Below, one piece after another: positions 5,471 through 6,219 of a stretch of 6,219 nt of DNA (position 1 is the stretch's first letter; each line of letters opens with the position of its first letter). A program made the position numbers and the translations under genes. Source of the DNA: Tannerellaceae bacterium (lineage in GTDB: Bacteria; Bacteroidota; Bacteroidia; Bacteroidales; Tannerellaceae); contig JAJBTP010000177.1 in NCBI GenBank assembly GCA_020860805.1, positions 1 to 6,219 of the forward strand, given 5' to 3'. Under the pieces are notes generated by a model. The model did not search any database. It had not been told where the DNA came from and was given only the letters and a program-made list of their open reading frames with translations.

Positions 5471-6219
5471 ATGGAGAAACATTTAAAAATAGCCGCCTGC
5501 TTAAGTTCATATAAACGTCCAAGTGACTTAATACGGCAAATTTTTACAATACTCCATCAATCCTACAGTGATGTACATTTATTTGTTGCAATTAAAGGAT
5601 TAACAGAATATTGCGTAAAAACTCTGATTGAGCCTCATTTCAAGCAATTCATCAATCAAAAAAAAATAACATTAGGAATATTTCCTAATAAGAACCAATT
5701 ATCCAATTTTCTAGATACAATAAGAACTATAAAAAAAATGGATTATGATTTATTTTTAAAGATTGATGATGATGATTTCTATAGCCATGATTATATAAAA
5801 ACCATCAATCAATTTCATCAACTCCTTCCCAAAAACTTTTCAAGTTATTGTCTAGCAGGTGAAGGTACTGTTCTTTTTTCCCGCCAGAATTTCCCTTGTC
5901 TGATGGAATGCCCCAACGCATCTTTCGGTGCGGCTTTCTCGATGAGTCCGGCAGTGATTGAACAATTGTTTCGTTGCGAATCCGATCCCTCCTACATGAG
6001 CACCATGATAAAACGCTGCACGATAGAGAGGGGCTGCTCAGAAATAGGATTTGGAGAAGATCATCTCATGTTTCTTATCATGCAGGACATTGGATGTCGG
6101 AATATCTATAAATTTTTAAAAGAAAACAATATAAGAAATCATATTATATGTCAAAAATCAAACATCTCTGTAACACGAGGGCAATTTCTAGAACAACATT
6201 TTAGAAATAAGAATCATTC
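5471..6219 (+). CDS. GT-A glycosyltransferase, paralogue of the preceding gene's second domain (open at right edge)
   Basis: The frame runs from ATG 5471 to the window edge without a stop, giving 249 residues of a longer protein. It aligns along its whole visible length with residues 231 to about 477 of the preceding fusion protein. Shared blocks are CLSSYKR, HQSY, HLFVA-x-KG, PNKNQLSNF, KIDDDDFY (D99-D102 here) and SVTRG-x-FLE. It therefore has the same GT-A fold and metal-binding acidic run, but no GT25-like N-terminal domain: it begins only a few residues before the first strand. This tandem arrangement indicates duplication, followed by loss or gain of the extra domain. Residues about 138-197, in the acceptor-side half, are encoded by DNA far richer in GC than the rest of the gene and are also the least similar to the paralogue. 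It is probably co-transcribed with the upstream genes (20-base gap) and likely uses a different acceptor. The start has no Shine-Dalgarno sequence. Confidence 0.85.
   Translation, partial: MEKHLKIAACLSSYKRPSDLIRQIFTILHQSYSDVHLFVAIKGLTEYCVKTLIEPHFKQFINQKKITLGIFPNKNQLSNFLDTIRTIKKMDYDLFLKIDDDDFYSHDYIKTINQFHQLLPKNFSSYCLAGEGTVLFSRQNFPCLMECPNASFGAAFSMSPAVIEQLFRCESDPSYMSTMIKRCTIERGCSEIGFGEDHLMFLIMQDIGCRNIYKFLKENNIRNHIICQKSNISVTRGQFLEQHFRNKNH

Noticed and set aside
1..6219. CRISPR arrays, tRNA/rRNA genes, insertion sequences
   Set aside because: No regularly spaced repeats, cloverleaf-like sequence, transposase motifs or terminal inverted repeats were seen on either strand.

Overview
The window is AT-rich bacterial DNA. 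Every supported gene is on the + strand, and none has a convincing Shine-Dalgarno sequence at its start. Starts like these are common in Bacteroidota and some PVC-group bacteria such as Verrucomicrobiota, but the phylum cannot be fixed from this sequence. The right-hand two thirds is a compact run of glycosyltransferase (GT) genes, the kind of accessory locus that builds a variable surface glycan such as an O-antigen, a capsule or protein-linked glycans. No polymerase, flippase or sugar-nucleotide synthesis gene lies in the window.

Left part (1-599): the 3' end of an unrecognised gene runs in from the left edge (to 278). A 321-base gap without an intact gene follows. It holds a possible terminator hairpin (295-326), a small relic of a glycosyltransferase start (372-398, encoding MQRLFVFGF) and a possible promoter (509-538).

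Middle part (600-1795): two genes of unknown family. The first (221 aa) has an H-x15-C arrangement that resembles the catalytic His/Cys pair of L,D-transpeptidase/YkuD-like enzymes, plus a proline-rich tail. The second (166 aa) follows 29 bases later. The pair could be an effector and its immunity protein, but this is a hypothesis. The pair lies between the relic start and the intact start of a GT4-type gene. Both starts encode the same nine residues, and all their coding differences over those nine codons are synonymous.

Right part (1908-6219): four glycosyltransferase genes in tandem. They are a GT-B, GT4-like retaining enzyme with a clear E-x7-E motif (1908-2939), a GT31/Fringe-like beta-1,3-glycosyltransferase with DDD (2945-3817), a two-domain enzyme joining a GT25-like domain to a GT-A domain with DDDD (3822-5450), and a stand-alone paralogue of that second domain which runs off the right edge (5471-6219). 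Gaps of 5, 4 and 20 bases suggest one transcript. The enzymes probably add successive sugars to one glycan. The last gene is a compositional mosaic: a roughly 180-base core at about 50% GC lies between flanks of about 20-28% GC, which points to recombination within the gene.
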